The position numbers and the translations under genes were made by a program. A stretch of 6,061 nt of DNA, taken from an uncultured Prevotella sp. (GTDB lineage: Bacteria; Bacteroidota; Bacteroidia; Bacteroidales; Bacteroidaceae). Below, in pieces: positions 4,877-6,061 of the stretch (its first letter is position 1; each line of letters opens with the position of its first letter). The stretch is taken from positions 1 to 6,061 of the forward strand of contig USSA01000173.1 of the NCBI GenBank assembly GCA_900557255.1. The letters are read 5' to 3'. The notes beneath the pieces were generated by a model. The model made no database searches. It was not told the DNA's origin and saw only the letters and a program-made list of their open reading frames with translations.

Positions 4877-6061
4877 TTATCTTTCAGCAACATACTTATG
4901 CAATGTCTGTCTTACGGCACCCTTGCCGGCGAAGAGTTCCTTCACCATGCCCTCAATCTGCTCGCCGAAGCCAGCCTCATAGAGATCGAGACCGAATACA
5001 TCCTTGCGGGAATAGAGATTCTTGAGGCAAGAGTAGTCCTGATCTGCCTTGCCTACCTCCAGAGGAGCCACGATGGCCTGCAGTTCTGCCAACAATGGGT
5101 CGGAAGATGGCTCGAATGGCTTCAGGTTATCATCCAATGCCTTGAGATAACGGGCATAACCAGCCAATACCAGAGGAATCAACACGAGATTGCTCTTGTC
5201 GAGACCGCGGTCGATATACTTCTTGATAGTCTCACCGAAACGGATAGAGAGTTTCTGGCTTGTATCGGTAGCGATACGCTGAGGAGCATCTGGCATGAAT
5301 GGGTTAGGCAGACGCTTGTTGATAACGGTGCCGATAAACTCGTATGGGTTCAATACACCTGGATCTGTTACTACTGGCATCGCCTCGATATAACCAATCT
5401 TCTGGATGAAGGCACGAAGGTCCTCATCAGCCATCTCGGCAGAAATCAAGGTATAGTCGAGCATGCAACCATAGATTGACATCGCTGTATGGAGAGGGTT
5501 CAGACAGGTGGTTACCTTCATGGTCTCAACCTCATCTACAGTCTTGCGGGATGTATAGAGCGCACCACCCAACTCCAATGGCGGACGACCATTGGTATAA
5601 GTATCCTCGCAAACGAGATACTGCACTTCCTCGGCATTTACGAAAGGAGCAGTGAAAGTATGCTTCTCGGTGATAATCGTATTGTTATCCTCGAAACCAT
5701 CCTCAGCGAGCATCGCCTGTACCTTCTCGTGTGGACGAGGAGTAATCTTATCAATCATAGACCAAGGATAGGTAATCTTGCTGCTGTCATTGATATAATC
5801 TACGAAACCAGCCTCTACGATGCCATCCTGTGCCCAACGCTCAGCATAAGCCTTTACGCCAGCCTTAACATGGTCGCCGTTGTGAGAACAGTTGTCTGTT
5901 GACTGAAGAGTAAGTGGCAACTTGTCTGCCTTATAACGCTCATAGAGAAGAGCGGTAAGCTTACCCATAGCAAATACTGCATCGAGACCACGTGCCAGAT
6001 CGGCATCATTGAAAGAATATCCCTTCTCGGTGATGGTGAAAGTTACCATCTGCAGACTTGG
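4877..6061 (-). CDS. uxuB: Fructuronate reductase (mannitol dehydrogenase family), N-terminus outside window
   Basis: 394 residues are visible; the frame stays open to the window edge (PSLQ precedes the Met at 6049), so that Met is internal and part of the Rossmann NAD-binding domain is missing. The enzyme (EC 1.1.1.57) interconverts D-fructuronate and D-mannonate with NAD(H). Seen, counting from that Met, are TITEKGYS (5-12), STDNCSHNGD (50-59), the family signature MIDKITPRP (98-106), and Lys178, Asn184 and His187 in MKVTTCLNPLHTAM, the usual catalytic Lys-Asn-His group of this family. RLPNPFMPD (246-254) and DTSQKL (262-267) mark the C-terminal domain. Tagaturonate reductase or mannitol dehydrogenase belong to the same superfamily, but the direct neighbour uxuA makes fructuronate reductase the best call. 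It is upstream of uxuA in the transcript, and its promoter is outside the window. Confidence 0.9.
   Translation of the reverse strand, partial: PSLQMVTFTITEKGYSFNDADLARGLDAVFAMGKLTALLYERYKADKLPLTLQSTDNCSHNGDHVKAGVKAYAERWAQDGIVEAGFVDYINDSSKITYPWSMIDKITPRPHEKVQAMLAEDGFEDNNTIITEKHTFTAPFVNAEEVQYLVCEDTYTNGRPPLELGGALYTSRKTVDEVETMKVTTCLNPLHTAMSIYGCMLDYTLISAEMADEDLRAFIQKIGYIEAMPVVTDPGVLNPYEFIGTVINKRLPNPFMPDAPQRIATDTSQKLSIRFGETIKKYIDRGLDKSNLVLIPLVLAGYARYLKALDDNLKPFEPSSDPLLAELQAIVAPLEVGKADQDYSCLKNLYSRKDVFGLDLYEAGFGEQIEGMVKELFAGKGAVRQTLHKYVAER

Noticed and set aside
4604..5479. Long + strand reading frame (291 codons) opposite uxuA and uxuB
   Set aside because: It lies antisense over both the uxuB and uxuA coding regions and crosses the gap between them. 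Its translation has no recognisable domain, and both - strand genes have intact family motifs.
6047..6049. ATG at 6049 as the start of uxuB
   Set aside because: The frame continues upstream to the window edge (PSLQ before Met), and the residues right after it belong to the middle of the N-terminal NAD-binding domain, so this Met is internal.

Overview
The window looks like chromosomal DNA of a gut Bacteroidota species of the Prevotella/Segatella type. Three things suggest this. At least three promoters fit the Bacteroidota pattern TAnnTTTG, two of them with a TTTG-like box about 20 bp upstream. Most genes lack strong Shine-Dalgarno sites and sit between very AT-rich intergenic stretches. The gene content, a GH94 phosphorylase and a glucuronate-degradation pair of the Bacteroidales style, also fits. 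The genus is an inference from these features, not from a database match.

Layout. Positions 1-572 hold the 3' end of a glycoside phosphorylase (GH94, cellobiose-phosphorylase type) on the + strand, followed by two strong hairpins; the second (673-714) looks like its terminator. About 890 bases without a convincing gene follow (573-1466). They are not featureless: they hold a 209-bp element with 44-bp inverted ends around a core that is largely A and T, 22-bp tandem repeats resembling plasmid iterons, a pyrimidine-rich 9-bp repeat tract and two promoters. The second promoter drives a small predicted lipoprotein of unknown function (1467-1886, +). This gene converges on and overlaps by 17 bp an ATPase of the PF01637/DUF234 type on the - strand (1870-3300), whose C-terminal part carries PD-(D/E)XK-like residues. 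A 14-bp inverted repeat lies exactly over the two stop codons. Upstream of the ATPase lie two inverted-repeat pairs of identical geometry (3358-3445).

From 3461 to the end of the window is a - strand sugar-acid operon: uxuB (fructuronate reductase, N-terminus cut by the window edge), then uxuA (mannonate dehydratase, complete), then a strong intrinsic terminator at 3461-3498. Together the two enzymes turn D-fructuronate, formed from glucuronate, into D-mannonate and then 2-keto-3-deoxy-gluconate. The operon's promoter and any upstream transporter, isomerase or kinase genes are outside the window.

The metabolic genes are ordinary. The less explained parts are the repeat-rich gap at 790-1320, which has elements of an iteron-type origin or a mobile-element remnant, and the twin operator-like sites in front of the solitary ATPase gene. 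No complete new defence or mobile system can be shown from this window.
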